This document shows positions 9,274 to 18,531 of a DNA stretch of 64,000 nt, piece by piece. A program made the translations under genes and the position numbers. A model generated the notes under the pieces. It saw nothing but the letters and a program-made list of their open reading frames with translations, did no database searches and was not told where the DNA came from. Location: the NCBI GenBank assembly GCA_964035575.1, contig OZ037857.1:434001-498000 (forward strand). Reading direction: 5' to 3'. The DNA comes from Rhynchopus sp. YZ270_cl-10. Taxonomy: Eukaryota; Euglenozoa; Diplonemea; Diplonemida; Diplonemidae. The stretch's first letter is position 1. Every line of letters starts with the position of its first letter.

Positions 9274-10527
9274 TCACTTGCGTTGACCACCGCGCCAATG
9301 CCCTCCCCCGCCTCGGCCTCTGCCACCACCGTTTCCCGGCGCGTACGGCTGCGCGGCCTGGCCCCCCCCGTTGCCACCCCCGTACGCCTGCCCGGCCCGG
9401 CCACCCCCGTGCCCGGACTTCGCACCACGCCCTGCTGCGTGCGCCGCCGCCACCGCCGCCTGCCGGTCCTTCGGCACGACATCCGCCGTCCAGACCTTGT
9501 CGCGGAAGGCGACCGCACCCGACCTCCCACAACTCGCCCTCAACTGCCAGAAGGAGATACTGTCATCGAGCTTTCTCAGCACCGCCTCCAAGGGAGCTTG
9601 CTGCAGCAACAGACCCACCACATCAACGGCGAAGCGGGCCCCGTCCTGCGCGTCGCCGGCCTCGGTAGGCAGGCGCCTCTTCAGGGCCTGCACCAGAGCG
9701 TCGGCGCAGTGGTCGGCGTCGGCGCAAAAATCCACCCAGTGTCTCGGGTTGCGTGCCACCACGTCCACGTCCGTCCCCATAACCGGCTGTTCCACCTGCA
9801 TAGGCGCCGCTGCCCCGGTGCCGATCGCCGCCCGTAACTGCGCCAGGAAGTCCGATGCTGCAGCTGCCGGAGGAGGCGCACCACCGTCCCTGACCGCGTT
9901 GAGCTGCTGGCACAGGAGCTCGTGCCGCGCGTCCCCCTCCCGCTTCGCTGCCGCCAACTCCATCATCGCAGCCTCCAGCTGCGCGATCCGCGCGTTGTCC
10001 GCCGCCGGCTGCGTCTGCTGCGGCTGCTGCGGCTGCTGCTCGCGCGGGATGGACGCCTCCGGGCTGTCCTCACGTTGAGGCAAAACCGGCGTCTCGGCGG
10101 TGGTGGCGGGGGGGCGGGATCCGCTGAGGCGGGACCGGGTCTCGGGGTCCCCCAGCACCGTGGACAGCACCGTGAGGGTGCCGACCAGGCGCGTGAGGGA
10201 CATGCGCTGGCCCTCTGAGAACATCGCGCTGTTCGCCTCCGTCACCTCCGCCTTGAGGAGGACGAGGATGGCGGACACAATCGCCAACCGCGTCACCTGC
10301 CCTGGCCCCTGGACGCCGGTGTGGCGGGCGACTTCCTTATCCAGGGCCCGCATCGTCCGCGCCAGATCCGCGAACTGGATCTTGCGTCCCACCAGCGCAG
10401 GGGAGCCCTCTTCCACGCCCAGCGCACGCAGGGCCGCATCCGGAGGCGACCAGTCGTGCTGGCTCGTCGTCTGCGCCTCGAACGCCGCCAACAGCGTAGC
10501 ACAATCGGTGATGTGTGCTGTGGCCAT
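9274..10527 (-). CDS. Gag-like protein of YR element B
   Basis: 417 residues from the ATG at 10527, the same as the copy at 3681-4934: helical N-terminus, Q/P-rich linker, second helical domain and a Gly/Arg-rich tail. A frame open upstream into the A repeat adds about 112 residues of unlikely sequence, so the internal ATG is preferred. Confidence 0.65.
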   Translation of the reverse strand: MATAHITDCATLLAAFEAQTTSQHDWSPPDAALRALGVEEGSPALVGRKIQFADLARTMRALDKEVARHTGVQGPGQVTRLAIVSAILVLLKAEVTEANSAMFSEGQRMSLTRLVGTLTVLSTVLGDPETRSRLSGSRPPATTAETPVLPQREDSPEASIPREQQPQQPQQTQPAADNARIAQLEAAMMELAAAKREGDARHELLCQQLNAVRDGGAPPPAAAASDFLAQLRAAIGTGAAAPMQVEQPVMGTDVDVVARNPRHWVDFCADADHCADALVQALKRRLPTEAGDAQDGARFAVDVVGLLLQQAPLEAVLRKLDDSISFWQLRASCGRSGAVAFRDKVWTADVVPKDRQAAVAAAHAAGRGAKSGHGGGRAGQAYGGGNGGGQAAQPYAPGNGGGRGRGGGGHWRGGQRK

Positions 10528-10677
10528 AGCGTCGAGGGGTGCACTGGGTGGAGAAGGCGGAGTCGAAGGTGGTGTATATGTCCCAGCAGGCTGCACACTA
10601 CCGAGACGTCTAGGTGGCTTGGAAGGGGACGAGAAGATGGATGCGAAGCGAAGAATCGTGTGTGGGGGAACAAAAAG

Positions 10678-10936
10678 ATGAGGGGGGCGAATGTGGAAGC
10701 CGAAACAACCCAAAACAAATTCCAACAAAAAATCTGATGAAGATGGTGTGGTGATTTGGTGAGGGTAGAGACTGAAACATAAACGGACCCCGGCCAACCA
10801 GGACAAAGCCTGAGGAAAATCAAATAAATATTCTGCCAAATAGCAGTGTGCGTGCCATGTCAAATCAAAAGGACGGTAGTCTCTATCAAAGATCTCCCAA
10901 CACGCAGCGAAGCTGCTCCGCTAAAGCGTGTTTCAG
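10678..10936 (-). repeat. A1 repeat of element B (5' outer end)
   Basis: Matches 5753-6012 and 5085-5342 and ends in the AACACGC/GCGTGTT hairpin next to satellite block 3. Confidence 0.9.
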
Positions 10937-11174
10937 AGGGAGAGGGAGAGGGAGAGGGAGAGGGAGAGGGAGAGGGAGAGGGAGAGGGAGAGGGAGAGGG
11001 AGAGGGAGAGGGAGAGGGAGAGGGAGAGGGAGAGGGAGAGGGAGAGGGAGAGGGAGAGGGAGAGGGAGAGGGAGAGGGAGAGGGAGAGGGAGAGGGAGAG
11101 GGAGAGGGAGAGGGAGAGGGAGAGGGAGAGGGAGAGGGAGAGGGAGAGGGAGAGGGAGAGGGAGAGGGAGAGGG
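10937..11174. repeat. (GGGAGA)n hexanucleotide satellite, block 3
   Basis: About 40 near-perfect copies at the outer 5' end of element B. Beyond it the sequence becomes unrelated (GGGAAATTGGAGG...), so this is the right border of the tandem YR cluster. Confidence 0.97.
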
Positions 11175-11525
11175 AAGGGAAATTGGAGGTGGGAAGGGGA
11201 AACGCTTTTTTGTGTCGACAATCACTTTACACCAAAAAAAAAAAACAAAAAAACAAGGGGAATAGTCAGTTATGCCCTACCCTTTTTTTGAAATGGTCAG
11301 AGATACCCGAAAATAAGTTCAGATATTGGTCAGAGATACCCGAAAATAAGTTCAGATATTGGTCAGAGATGCCCCATTTTCAAAAATAGGGCATAACTGA
11401 CCAATATCTGAACTTATTTTCGGGTATTTCGGGTATCTCTGACTATTTCTCAACTTATTTTCGGGCATGTCTGACCATATCGCCAACTTTTTTCGGGTAC
11501 CCCAAAAAAGTTGGTTTTCGGGTAT

Positions 11526-11617
11526 ACCCAGATACCCAGATACCCAGATACCCAGATACCCAGATACCCAGATACCCAGATACCCAGATACCCAGATACC
11601 CAGATACCCAGATACCA
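11526..11617. repeat. (ACCCAGAT)n octamer satellite
   Basis: About 11 tandem copies, then a few CCAGGT units. It lies just upstream of the X module; a CCCAGTA satellite lies upstream of the partial X copy at 49240. Confidence 0.95.
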
Positions 11618-11639
11618 GGTCCAGGTCCAGGTACCCAGG

Positions 11640-13250
11640 AACAGGAAAAAAGTCGTGAAAGAGCAACCACAGCTCCACATGACAAACACAAAAGTGTCCA
11701 GTCACGTGGGGCATTCATGCACTGAGGAGATAATGATCCAACAATTTACAAGAAAGATTACTTAACCTACTGCTGGAAATTGCCAGGTCGTAGTAACACA
11801 CAAAGTGTGCCTCCGTTCGGGAAGACCGGATATTCTAGAGACCAAAAAGGCCTCAAGAATATCTTCCGGTAGTCAAGGTAGAACCGAGTGAACGGCCCAA
11901 GACCCCCGTGGAGAAGTTAAATGTTGTAATGCTATCAGGTAGAAACTGCGAACACTGTCTTACCCTCCTCAATGCATGGTGGTTGATGTCTTCCACAACA
12001 AATTTCCTGTACCCAGGTACCCAGGTTTCCAGACCCACGCAGCACTACGTCGCAGTACTACGCAAAATTTACCACCAGACCCTGTCTTCGTGCACCTGAA
12101 GTACAACGCCGCAGACAGGCCAAACATGCGTTGGACTCAGAGGAATGCCCGCTGTGCAGGTATCATGAGAACCAACTCCCAGCAACAAGGGGCGCCTTTT
12201 GGCGGGCGTTGTTGAGGGTGTTTGGGGTGCAAAGTTTTCCACAATTTTGATGCGCGGGTACAGAAGTGTTATCTTGTTCTTTCATCTCTAAGAAATGTAA
12301 ATGTCAATCGCGTTTAACTACCACGAGGGCTTGTTCAGTGAACCCACGAGGGGTCGAAGGGGGTTGGTTATCCCATATCTATCAAAGGTTGTGTCGACCA
12401 GGCTAAACCACTATGTTACGCTGTACGTTGTTAAATCCGAAGAAATAACACTTAGCAGCCGCAGGAAGTTTGTTAAAAAGAGTGCCTCACGCTACACAAA
12501 CCACCACCCGCGATTGACTTAGATGTTATAACAAAGAGAATTCAGAACAAAACAACACCCTGCCCCATACACACTAAATTGTCATGCTTCAAGAGCATGC
12601 CTGGGCCAAAATTACTGTGACAAAAAAGGCAACAAGACCACCCACAAGGAGTGTGAAATGTGCACTGGTTTTCTGGGGGAACGCAATATTTTCTTGTGCC
12701 TCGTCCTCCGTAAGCAGAGGACAGACTTTCCGGAAGGTTTCCAAAGTCGAATTTCTTGCACTAGCTATGCTCCCTGGGTTAATGGCTATAGCAGTCGACT
12801 GACAAAGTGTTCCCACCCCCAGGTCTTCGTCCACAAACAAATCTAGAATAGATTGATTTGGGTGAAGCCTTGGATTTTGAGTTGTTGAATGTCGGAGAGC
12901 GGCGCTCATCGCAATCACGGATGCAGTTCAGATTTCACGATCCTGTGATGAGTGTAAATGTGGGGTGTGATTAAGTTATGGTATACAAACGCAGTAGTCG
13001 GGAAGGGTGAGGTTAATGAAAAAAGTGGTAATAACTATGTATTTCCGCGAAATAAGGTAGCCTTTTTTCACGCTACAGAGAGTTTCCTGCTGCACTAATG
13101 GTTCCCAAGCGAAGCGAGGGACCATGTATAAGGGTTTGCGGGTTTGCGGGTATTTACCCCCACTAAAAGTGGCTGTGTGTGGGGTAGAGGGGTGAAAATC
13201 ATACCATGCTGCTTCAATACTGTCTCTGCTGTCGCATTCCCTCATGGTGG
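11640..13250 (+). repeat. X module, copy 1
   Basis: About 1.6 kb of non-coding sequence, nearly identical over 11712-12960 to 46612-47900, partly to 49240-49600, and in reverse to 42281-43010 plus 38137-38233. It holds strong hairpins: ACCGGATATTCT with its partner at 11825-11870, and CATGCTTCAAGAGCATG at 12585-12601. Short frames on either strand (about 60-110 codons) are not preserved between copies. It may be a non-autonomous transposon interior or a structured RNA; I cannot assign it. Confidence 0.75.
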
Positions 13251-13469
13251 GTCACTCACCCACTGGGCAAAAAATCAAAGGGGGTACCCCCAAATAAGTG
13301 GGTACCCCAAATAAGTTCAGAGATACCCGAAAAAAGTTCAGATATACCCGAAAATAAGTTCAGATATAGTCAGTTATGCCCTATTTCTGGTTTTCGGGTA
13401 TATCTGAACTTATTTTCGGGTATCTCTGACCATTTCAAAAAAAGGGTAGGGTATAACTGACTATTCCCC

Positions 13470-14543
13470 AAAAAACAAAAATGTGTGTAAAAGATCTTGT
13501 TACCCAATGTTGGCCGAAGCCTTACGCACTGCAGAGGGTATAGACACAGGTCGTTCATTTTTTTTGTTGTATCGACAATCACCTACCGAGGTAGGATCTG
13601 TACACAATGTCGCCCTAAGGCTTTGTACTTAATCGGTATGGATTTTTTTTTTTAATTGTATTTGACATTCGCCTAATTACCCACTGGGATTGAATCTCCA
13701 CTCGCTTCGCTCGTGAAAGTTGAGTTCCAGTTTTTTTTTGTGTCACCCCCACCTCGTGAAAATAATCTTCACTTTATTTCATGACATAGTTATTTTTGTG
13801 TGTTGGGAATTAGGGTCTGTTTTCTTTTTACCACGATTTTAGAGCGTATTGGGTATTGGGATGGAGGAAAATAAGTTGAAAAATGGAATGAAAAGAAAAA
13901 AAACACAAATCAAAAAAATCAAAGGTCGACCAGAGCAAAAACACTGGTGGGTGGGGAAGGGAGGGGGATGTTCGTTGCACTCTATTGGGGGAGAAGGGAG
14001 GAGGGAGGAGGAAGAGGGAGGGTTTTGAAAGAAAGAAAAAAAGAAAAAGAAAAGGAAACGTTGACAACGCAAAACACCTACCCAAAAGGGTGGGGGACAC
14101 CCCCTGACGCAGGTACTGGAAAAATAAAACGATTTTTTTTGTGTATCATTGCTTTGCGAAGAAAAAAAAGCAAAAAACGATGCAAACGTCTCGAGAACGT
14201 AGGCACTATAAAAAAGACACCTTGCAAACGGTTGAATCTGAGCACAGTTGTCCTCCTGAGGCAGTGGGACGACTTGGGTGAGGAATGGGGGGGATATTTT
14301 ATTTTTTTTTGATCAAATAGAAGTGAAATTCTATTATTTCAGGCACGATGTCACACAAAAAAAAAAAAACTGGAAAAAAAACAGGAATGGGGGGGATGGA
14401 AAGAACGGGGAACAAAAATTGTTGTTGCTTTTTTTTAAAATTCATTTTTTTCTTTTTTTGGAAATCGTAGTGTGTACTACCGTTTCCGTTTTTTCACTGT
14501 CGATACATTTTCTTACAACATCATTTTGGAGGAGGGGAGAAAT
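13470..14543. other. Intergenic: hairpin repeats and a palindromic block, no gene
   Basis: Contains a TCGACAATCACC-class hairpin at 13571-13620 (CCTACC/GGTAGG stem), CACTCGCTTCGCTCGTG at 13699-13715, and a GTGAAAATAATCTTCAC-type palindrome near 13758-13785. The rest is A/G-rich tracts and homopolymers with no convincing frame. Confidence 0.6.
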
Positions 14544-15726
14544 CAGGGGTGTCGCTAATTTTGGGGAAATTTTTGAAAAATCTGAAATCGGGGTGCAAAT
14601 TTTTTTTTTTACGTGGGGATTTTTTTTCCATTACCAGGGGGCGAAAAAACAGTGTTTTGTGGCATTTCCGAGCCAATCCCAGGCTGTGGTGGGGGATATA
14701 CGGAAAAATGGACAAACTTTTAGTGACTTAAATTTTCACAAAATATGAACCCATACTCTTAAACATGGGTCATTTTCAGGTCTGAAAACCCAAATTCAGA
14801 TGAAATTGTGGTGTTTTTGACACTACTGAGAACAGTAGGTAGCGCCGCAGGCGCACGGTACCCAACTTTTGTCTTTTTCTTTTTCCCTTTCTCTGCGTTC
14901 TTTTGATTGTGCGAGCCGATTGCTCTCCACGGTGGGGTCACATGTGTGCGCTAAAATGCGCTAAAGTACCCTTACTATGAAGTATGAGATTCTCTGGTTT
15001 TAGCAAGGAAACCACTGCAAGCATGTTCCCAGATCACGAAAAAAGGGAAGGCGTTTTTGGGCGTTTTTGTTGGCATCGTCCGATGCGGTGCAATTGCAGA
15101 AAGTGATGGGGTCATTTTGGAAAAATGGACGAGTTTTCGGTATTTAAGTTTTCACCATTTTTTTATTCTTGTGCACTTTTCGAGACTGCCGATTCTCGTA
15201 AAGAAGGGTCATGTTCAAGTATGAAAACACAGCTTCAGATGAAATTGTGGTGTTCTTGACTGAGAACGGTAGCGCCGCAGGCGCACGGTACCCAGCTTTT
15301 GTCTTTTCCTTTTTCTCTGCGTTCTTTTGATTGCGCGAGCCGATTGCTCTCCACGGTGGGGTCACATGTGTGCGCAAAAACACGCTATGGTACCTTTACT
15401 AAGGAAACCCTGGTTTGCAAAAAAAAAGGGTAAGGCAGGGTAAGGTAAATCTGGAAATCCCACCCAAAAAAAAAAAATCTTCGCGGGGTGAGGGCGGCAC
15501 CTGGGGATTTTCCCTGACCCCCAAAAACCTCGTTTTTGGGACGTTCTGACACAACCGAGTTCACGGTGGCCTCTCACTTAAAAAAAGAACAAGTTGTTAA
15601 CACATTAAACCCACCCTGTATTAGGTGCAAATTTTTTTTTTCCTACACAGATTTTACTAGGGGTGCAAATTTTTTTTTTGGTTTTGAAAAAGTCGGGACC
15701 CTGGACCCGAATTAGCGACACCCCTG
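14544..15726. mobile_element. hAT-like non-autonomous transposon (H)
   Basis: Perfect 17-bp terminal inverted repeats, CAGGGGTGTCGCTAATT and its complement, flanked on both sides by the 8-bp direct repeat GGAGAAAT (14536-14543 and 15727-15734). Eight-bp target duplications and CAGGG ends are typical of hAT transposons. No transposase is encoded. The interior is an imperfect tandem duplication (about 14690-14985 and 15105-15405), each half carrying GCGCCGCAGGCGCACGGTAC and a GAGCCGATTGCTCTCCACGG block. Confidence 0.85.
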
Positions 15727-15733
15727 GGAGAAA

Positions 15734-15767
<34 letters not shown>

Positions 15768-15842
15768 ACGAGGTTGGGGAATTGGGGAGGATGGTGCTAT
15801 GTTTTATTGTTTTTGTAGTATCGACAACCATCTTGAAGACGA
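15727..15842. other. Poly-A tract and spacer
   Basis: A run of over 30 A (about 15738-15767) directly follows the hAT target duplication, then a short GTATCGACAACCATC segment resembling the start of the class-3 hairpins. Confidence 0.6.
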
Positions 15843-15908
15843 TTACGTTTTTTTTTTTTTTATATCACATGTGAAAATGACTTTTTGCTGGGATCCTTCA
15901 CAAACGGG

Positions 15909-16002
15909 GCGTGAAATAAAGTGAGCTTTTTTTCACGCTTGCTCTTAGTAATTTCGCTGGAGGCGTGAAAAAAAGTTTCACTGGCGTGAAAAAAAGTTTC
16001 AC
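15909..16002 (+). promoter_or_regulatory. Three inverted GTGAAA...TTTCAC sites upstream of the recombinase gene
   Basis: Palindromes at 15909-15938 (GCGTGAAA...TTTCACGC), 15965-15981 and 15986-16002. The last two are identical 17-mers, GTGAAAAAAAGTTTCAC, within a 21-bp direct repeat. Two inverted half-sites around a short spacer is the usual form of a YR recombination site. They could equally bind a regulator of the gene. Confidence 0.45.
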
Positions 16003-16046
16003 TGTTTTCTGTCAGTCACAAAACCACACACTCCACCCTACAAATC

Positions 16047-17063
16047 ATGCCAAGGACCAAGAAGAAGGAGGCTATGGAGGATCTGTATGAGACCGAGCTT
16101 CTGGCAGGGTTGAAGTCAAGCACTGCATACAAAACGGAGTGGAATAAGTTTTTACAACACAATAAAATCACGGGGCGGAAGCAGCCAAGAGAAGAACATG
16201 TGGTCTCTTACTTGACACACCTGCGCGAAGAACGCAGCTACAAAGCCAGCTCATTATGGTCGTGCTACTCTAAGCTCAACTTTATGTTCAAGACGGAGTT
16301 CGACTTTTCACTAAAGGAGTACCACCGCATCGGGCTGTTGCTGAAGACCTGGGGAAGTGACGAATCGACGAAGAAGAGCAAGACGTTTTCGAAGGGAGAA
16401 GTGGAGATGTTTCTCAAGATGAGCGAGTTGAGCGACTGCTACTGGTGTGTCCGCAAGGCTTACGTCGCGGTGTGTTTTCTGTCGGGAATGAGATGCACAG
16501 AAGCACTGATGCTTGAGATGACAAATTATCAGGAATCACCAGTGGGATACCTCTTCACGTACCAGCACTGTGCTAAGGTGAAAAAGGCCGACATGGAGCG
16601 TGGGAGGTTTGTGGTACCAAGAGACAGCATCTACTTTTGTGTGGTGGAGGAGTACCTGAACCGGCGCTCACCAGTTTCACAGGAGGGTCGCTTCTTCATC
16701 ACTGGAACTAAGACGACAGCTGACAGAACTACTACTGGGACCTTTCGTGTGCAACCTCTTGGCATCAACAAAATGTACGGCATACCTGCAGAAGTCGCGA
16801 GGGTGCTTGCGCTGGACGGTTCGTACACTGGGCACAGCTTCCGCAGGTCTTCTGCGACTCAAGCCGCTGAGGCAGGAGCATCTATTGTACAGATGCAACG
16901 CCACTATGGGTGGGTCAGTCAGGCAATGCCACAAAGGTACACCGAAGTCACACAGGCCGGTCAAGTTGCGATGTCACAGCTGTTGACACAGAACAACAGT
17001 CCCCCAACTCAGACGCCACAAGAAGTCAAGATTAACATCAATGTGCAACAGAACAAACCATGA
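16047..17063 (+). CDS. Crypton-type tyrosine recombinase
   Basis: 338 residues from an ATG in a clear MPRTKKKEAM context. Residues 1-110 are helical and basic, probably the core-binding domain. The catalytic domain follows, with Arg149 (SGMRCTEALM), a lysine-rich turn at 177-180 (KVKK), His263-x-x-Arg266 (TGHSFRRSSA), His286/Trp289 (RHYGW) and the likely nucleophile Tyr298 (QRYTEVT). All expected catalytic positions appear to be present. The last 30 residues are Q/N/P-rich. The HSFRRSSAT...HYGW...RYTE pattern resembles Crypton recombinases and their domesticated animal relatives. It should cut and rejoin DNA at short inverted sites; candidate GTGAAA sites lie just upstream and downstream. It differs in sequence from the recombinases of elements A and B. 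Confidence 0.88.
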   Translation: MPRTKKKEAMEDLYETELLAGLKSSTAYKTEWNKFLQHNKITGRKQPREEHVVSYLTHLREERSYKASSLWSCYSKLNFMFKTEFDFSLKEYHRIGLLLKTWGSDESTKKSKTFSKGEVEMFLKMSELSDCYWCVRKAYVAVCFLSGMRCTEALMLEMTNYQESPVGYLFTYQHCAKVKKADMERGRFVVPRDSIYFCVVEEYLNRRSPVSQEGRFFITGTKTTADRTTTGTFRVQPLGINKMYGIPAEVARVLALDGSYTGHSFRRSSATQAAEAGASIVQMQRHYGWVSQAMPQRYTEVTQAGQVAMSQLLTQNNSPPTQTPQEVKININVQQNKP

Positions 17064-17360
17064 TCATGAGTGCAAAAAAAAAACCCCCCTTCTGTGATGC
17101 TCTATACACCTGCCCCCCCCCTACAGGCGAGATGAGTGGTGACATCTTGTAATTAGTACCAGTCATAGGAGGCATATATCAAAAAAAGTAACCCCTTCCC
17201 TGCTTTTGATTGATGTTCACATGTTCCCCTACTCTCATTCACACTCTCACTTACAGGTACCCACATTTTGTTCATAAAATCACTCTATTTTACGTCTCGT
17301 TTGTGAAGGATCCCAGCAAAAATATCATTTTCACTTGTAAAACAAAACTACGTATTAGTT

Positions 17361-17501
17361 TGAAATAAAGTGCGTTTTTTCACTTCCACGTATTTTGTCT
17401 CACTCGTGCTCTATTATTGCCCTCGCCTGCGGCTCGGGCAATAAACTCTCACTCGTGAGCCAAAATTACGTGGGCGTGAAAAAAAGTGCACTTTATTTCA
17501 C
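17361..17501. repeat. Long imperfect palindrome (GTGAAATAAAGTG arms)
   Basis: TGAAATAAAGTGC...TTTTTTCAC on the left pairs with the reverse of GTGAAAAAAAGTGCACTTTA at 17476-17501. The centre includes GCCCTCGCCTGCGGCTCGGGC. It begins about 5 bp beyond the right inverted repeat of the recombinase element. Confidence 0.7.
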
Positions 17502-17581
17502 GCTAATAATTAGTTATTTTTTTTATTCAATTTGATAAAGTTTCTATGGAAAAAATGGCTGGGCGAGTAATTTCAGGTTTT

Positions 17582-17685
17582 ACTTTATTTCACGGGCGTG
17601 AAATAAAGTATTACACGTATTTTAGCCGTAAAAAGTCTGGCCGTGAAAATAAAGTAACATTATTTCACGCTCACGGCCAAAAGTG
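17582..17685. repeat. Further inverted GTGAAA-type sites
   Basis: ACTTTATTTCACG / CGTGAAATAAAGT is a perfect 13-bp inverted pair with a 2-bp centre at about 17582-17609. A second pair, CGTGAAAATAAAGT with ATTATTTCACG, lies at about 17641-17675. These are the same half-site sequence as upstream of the recombinase gene. Confidence 0.6.
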
Positions 17686-18386
17686 GGTTTTCCCATACAA
17701 ATTCAAAAATCCACCCCCTTGCAAAAAATTTTTTTGACCCTATTTTTGGTGCTCTAAAGTGGAGTCTGACCCCCATGTCCAGATCTCAAAAATGCACGAT
17801 GAGTCAAATAAAGCAACAGATTTCATGTTTTGAGTAGTTGTGGTAATGTGGTCTAATTTTTGCTTAGGGGGCTACTCTTCAGGGGGGTCTACTATTTGAC
17901 CCCAGTAATAGTATTGGTAGAAAACACGGTGCATACAACTTTTGTGTCCTTGTTTCCTCACAACAACTATGGGGAGGAAGCCGAAGACGTGGGTGATGAG
18001 GAACACGGAGGTCAGCATAAAGGAAGAGGCAGACACTGCAATGGATAACACGCTCGCAACAGCTTCATCAACCGCACACGAGAAGGAGTACATGAAGTGT
18101 TGCACCTATGTCCGAGTCAAAGAGAACATAAAGAATGCAGCCTAGCTCCTCTGCACCAACATGTGAGATGTTCACATCGCACATAGTACTTTAAACACCT
18201 ACATGATACGGGGTCAGGGAGTATTTTTAAAATGGGGGTATTTTTCTGTAGTACCTACCCCCCACCCACCCTCTGCCTCGCAAACACCACTCACCACGGG
18301 TTTATTATGACACACCACGTTTTCTCCTTCACACGTTCATCCATTTTTTCCATCTCAACTTTATCAAATTTTGAATAAAATTACGT
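17686..18386. other. Intergenic, no supported gene
   Basis: Contains short frames such as 17942-18145 (67 codons, MCPCFLTTTMGRKPKTWV...). That frame has more normal composition than its surroundings, but no recognisable domain and no second copy to compare. Confidence 0.4.
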
Positions 18387-18531
18387 ATTAAATGAAAATC
18401 AGGCAGATTTTCACTTGTGGGTGACTTTTTCACTCGTTTCTATTACTCCACTCGCTTCGCTCGTGAAGTAAACCTCACTCGTGAAAAAGTCACCCACGCG
18501 TGAAAATCAAGCGATCTGATTTTCATTTAAT
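18387..18531. repeat. 145-bp foldback palindrome
   Basis: Arms: ATTAAATGAAAATCAG with CTGATTTTCATTTAAT; ATTTTCAC with GTGAAAAT; GGGTGACTTTTTCAC with GTGAAAAAGTCACCC. The loop holds CACTCGCTTCGCTCGTG. It is preceded by TTACGTATTA, as the palindrome at 17361 is preceded by CTACGTATTAG, so the two are related foldback elements. Confidence 0.8.

Larger units (their letters stand above)
5642..10936 (-). mobile_element. YR retroelement B with complete split direct repeats
   Basis: On the minus strand: A1 (10936-10678), gag, recombinase, RT-RNase H, B1 (6158-6013), A2 (6012-5753), B2 (5752-5642). A1-ORFs-B1-A2-B2 is the split-direct-repeat layout of Ngaro/VIPER-type YR retroelements. The element looks whole at the level of modules and repeats, and is so close to element A that the copies must be recent. 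Both outer ends abut GGGAGA satellite, so it appears to sit inside that satellite. Confidence 0.88.
11257..13469. mobile_element. Element D: X module between inverted repeats (non-coding)
   Basis: The left end GGGGAATAGTCAGTTATGCC and the right end are inverted copies for about 70 bp. Both ends contain repeats of TCAGAGATACCCGAAAATAA and its complement (11296-11480 and 13317-13438). Between them lie an ACCCAGAT satellite and the X module. No transposase frame is seen, so it is probably non-autonomous. A hairpin repeat of the TCGACAATCACC class flanks it in two halves (11214-11233 and 13479-13527), so D seems to have inserted into one. A-rich flanks hide any target duplication. Confidence 0.7.
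15843..17356 (+). mobile_element. Crypton-like tyrosine recombinase DNA element with terminal inverted repeats
   Basis: A single YR gene (16047-17063) lies between inverted repeats. The left one (15867-15906) and the right one (17298-17338) share GTGAAAATGA and TTTTTGCTGGGATCCTTCAC over about 40 bp with about three differences. Weaker similarity extends the arms outward to about 60 bp, to an ACGT motif. Cryptons carry one YR gene, but inverted ends are not a usual feature of them. No RT or Gag is present, so it is a DNA element. Its age is moderate to young, since the gene is open throughout. Confidence 0.65.
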
